The notes below the pieces were generated by a model. That model saw only the letters and a program-made list of their open reading frames with translations. It did not search any database and was not told the DNA's origin. A stretch of 41,591 nt of DNA from positions 1-41,591 of the forward strand of contig JAFXAZ010000066.1 in NCBI GenBank assembly GCA_017521985.1. Reading direction: 5' to 3'. Source of the stretch: Lachnospiraceae bacterium (GTDB lineage Bacteria; Bacillota; Clostridia; Lachnospirales; Lachnospiraceae). Each line of letters opens with the position of its first letter. Position 1 is the first letter of the stretch. The position numbers were made by a program, and so were the translations under genes. Below, in pieces: positions 41,297-41,591 of the stretch.

Positions 41297-41591
41297 CTAC
41301 TTTCTGTTTTTCTTACTAAGGTAGGTCTTACTTTCTGTACCTGCCATAAGACGTTTTACATTTGTCCAATGTCTTACCACTGCCATAATTGCCATAAATA
41401 CAGAAAGAAGAAGCACTTCTGCAATTTGGACACCGGTAAGTGCTCCCAAAGAGCCGGTAAGGCATAAGACTGCCATTACCACAACAAAGACACCATACAT
41501 CACTACAGAACCCAATGACACATAATGGGTCGTTAAAAATATAATTAAAAACGTAGATATACAAATCACTAACAGCCATGGATGATAAAAA
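41297..41591 (-). CDS. plsY: Glycerol-3-phosphate acyltransferase PlsY, C-terminal part
   Basis: Membrane acyltransferase that moves an acyl group from acyl-phosphate to glycerol 3-phosphate, the first acylation in phospholipid synthesis. The window holds only the last 97 residues; the frame is open to the window edge. Visible are TTHYVSLGSVVMYG, matching the third conserved PlsY motif (t-YVSLGS), two further hydrophobic helices, and a basic tail NVKRLMAGTESKTYL. The neighbour gpsA makes its substrate, which supports the call. Confidence 0.9.
   Translation of the reverse strand, partial: FYHPWLLVICISTFLIIFLTTHYVSLGSVVMYGVFVVVMAVLCLTGSLGALTGVQIAEVLLLSVFMAIMAVVRHWTNVKRLMAGTESKTYLSKKNRK

Noticed and set aside
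1-41591. CRISPR array, tRNA, rRNA, prophage or insertion sequence
   Set aside because: No regularly spaced direct repeats, no cloverleaf or rRNA segments and no transposase or phage structural genes were seen; the only mobile trace is the Rpn remnant at 38350-38682.

Overview
The window reads as chromosomal DNA of a low-GC, Gram-positive anaerobe, most likely a gut Lachnospiraceae (Clostridium cluster XIVa) member. The reasons are the AT-rich intergenic DNA, clear sigma-A promoters (TTGACA-17-TATAAT), strong AGGAGG ribosome sites, a YtrA-type GntR/ABC unit, a CarD-like regulator, an oxygen-sensitive glycyl-radical enzyme pair, and no transposase or phage genes. No rRNA, tRNA or CRISPR array was seen. 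Most genes are on the minus strand; only the block 11273-15874 runs on the plus strand.

Layout. 1-1.9 kb: an AT-rich accessory edge with an XRE regulator cut by the window end, a membrane-anchored alpha/beta hydrolase and 3-methyladenine DNA glycosylase. 1.9-4.8 kb: azlCD amino-acid exporter and thrC, separated by a long palindromic element (E1). 4.75-8.8 kb: pseG, pseI (with an unexpected C-terminal extension) and a large membrane protein. 8.9-11 kb: an EF-G-like GTPase with an altered G4 motif. 11.3-15.9 kb (plus strand): prephenate dehydrogenase, a MerR-methyltransferase fusion, rfbB and rfbD, with a MerR-like operator before rfbB and a second long hairpin (E2) between rfbB and rfbD. 15.9-26.8 kb: hemolysin III, then a nucleoside salvage block (punA, BMP lipoprotein, yjjI, yjjW, nupO, nupP, nupQ, cdd, add, deoC). 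26.9-32.7 kb: a two-component system and a GntR/ABC export unit. 33-36.4 kb: manC, fcl and gmd, the GDP-mannose to GDP-L-fucose branch. 36.4-41.6 kb: two GNAT-fold proteins, a nuclease remnant, a CarD-like regulator, an MBL hydrolase, gpsA and plsY (cut by the window end).

How the genes work together. Nucleosides are bound by the BMP lipoprotein, imported by NupOPQ, and broken down by cytidine deaminase, adenosine deaminase, purine nucleoside phosphorylase and deoxyribose-phosphate aldolase. The YjjI/YjjW glycyl-radical pair is embedded in this block. Surface sugar supply is spread over three loci (pseudaminate-type, dTDP-rhamnose, GDP-fucose).

The most interesting signal is not a protein. 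E1 (after thrC, minus strand) and E2 (after rfbB, plus strand) fold as long hairpins with the same terminal loop (ACGTTA), the same internal loop (TAA opposite TCTTAAC) and the same outer motifs. Their helices are built from different, compensating base pairs. That pattern is expected of a conserved structured RNA family. A third long hairpin (E3) in the leader of the GntR/ABC operon has a similar shape but lacks the conserved loops.
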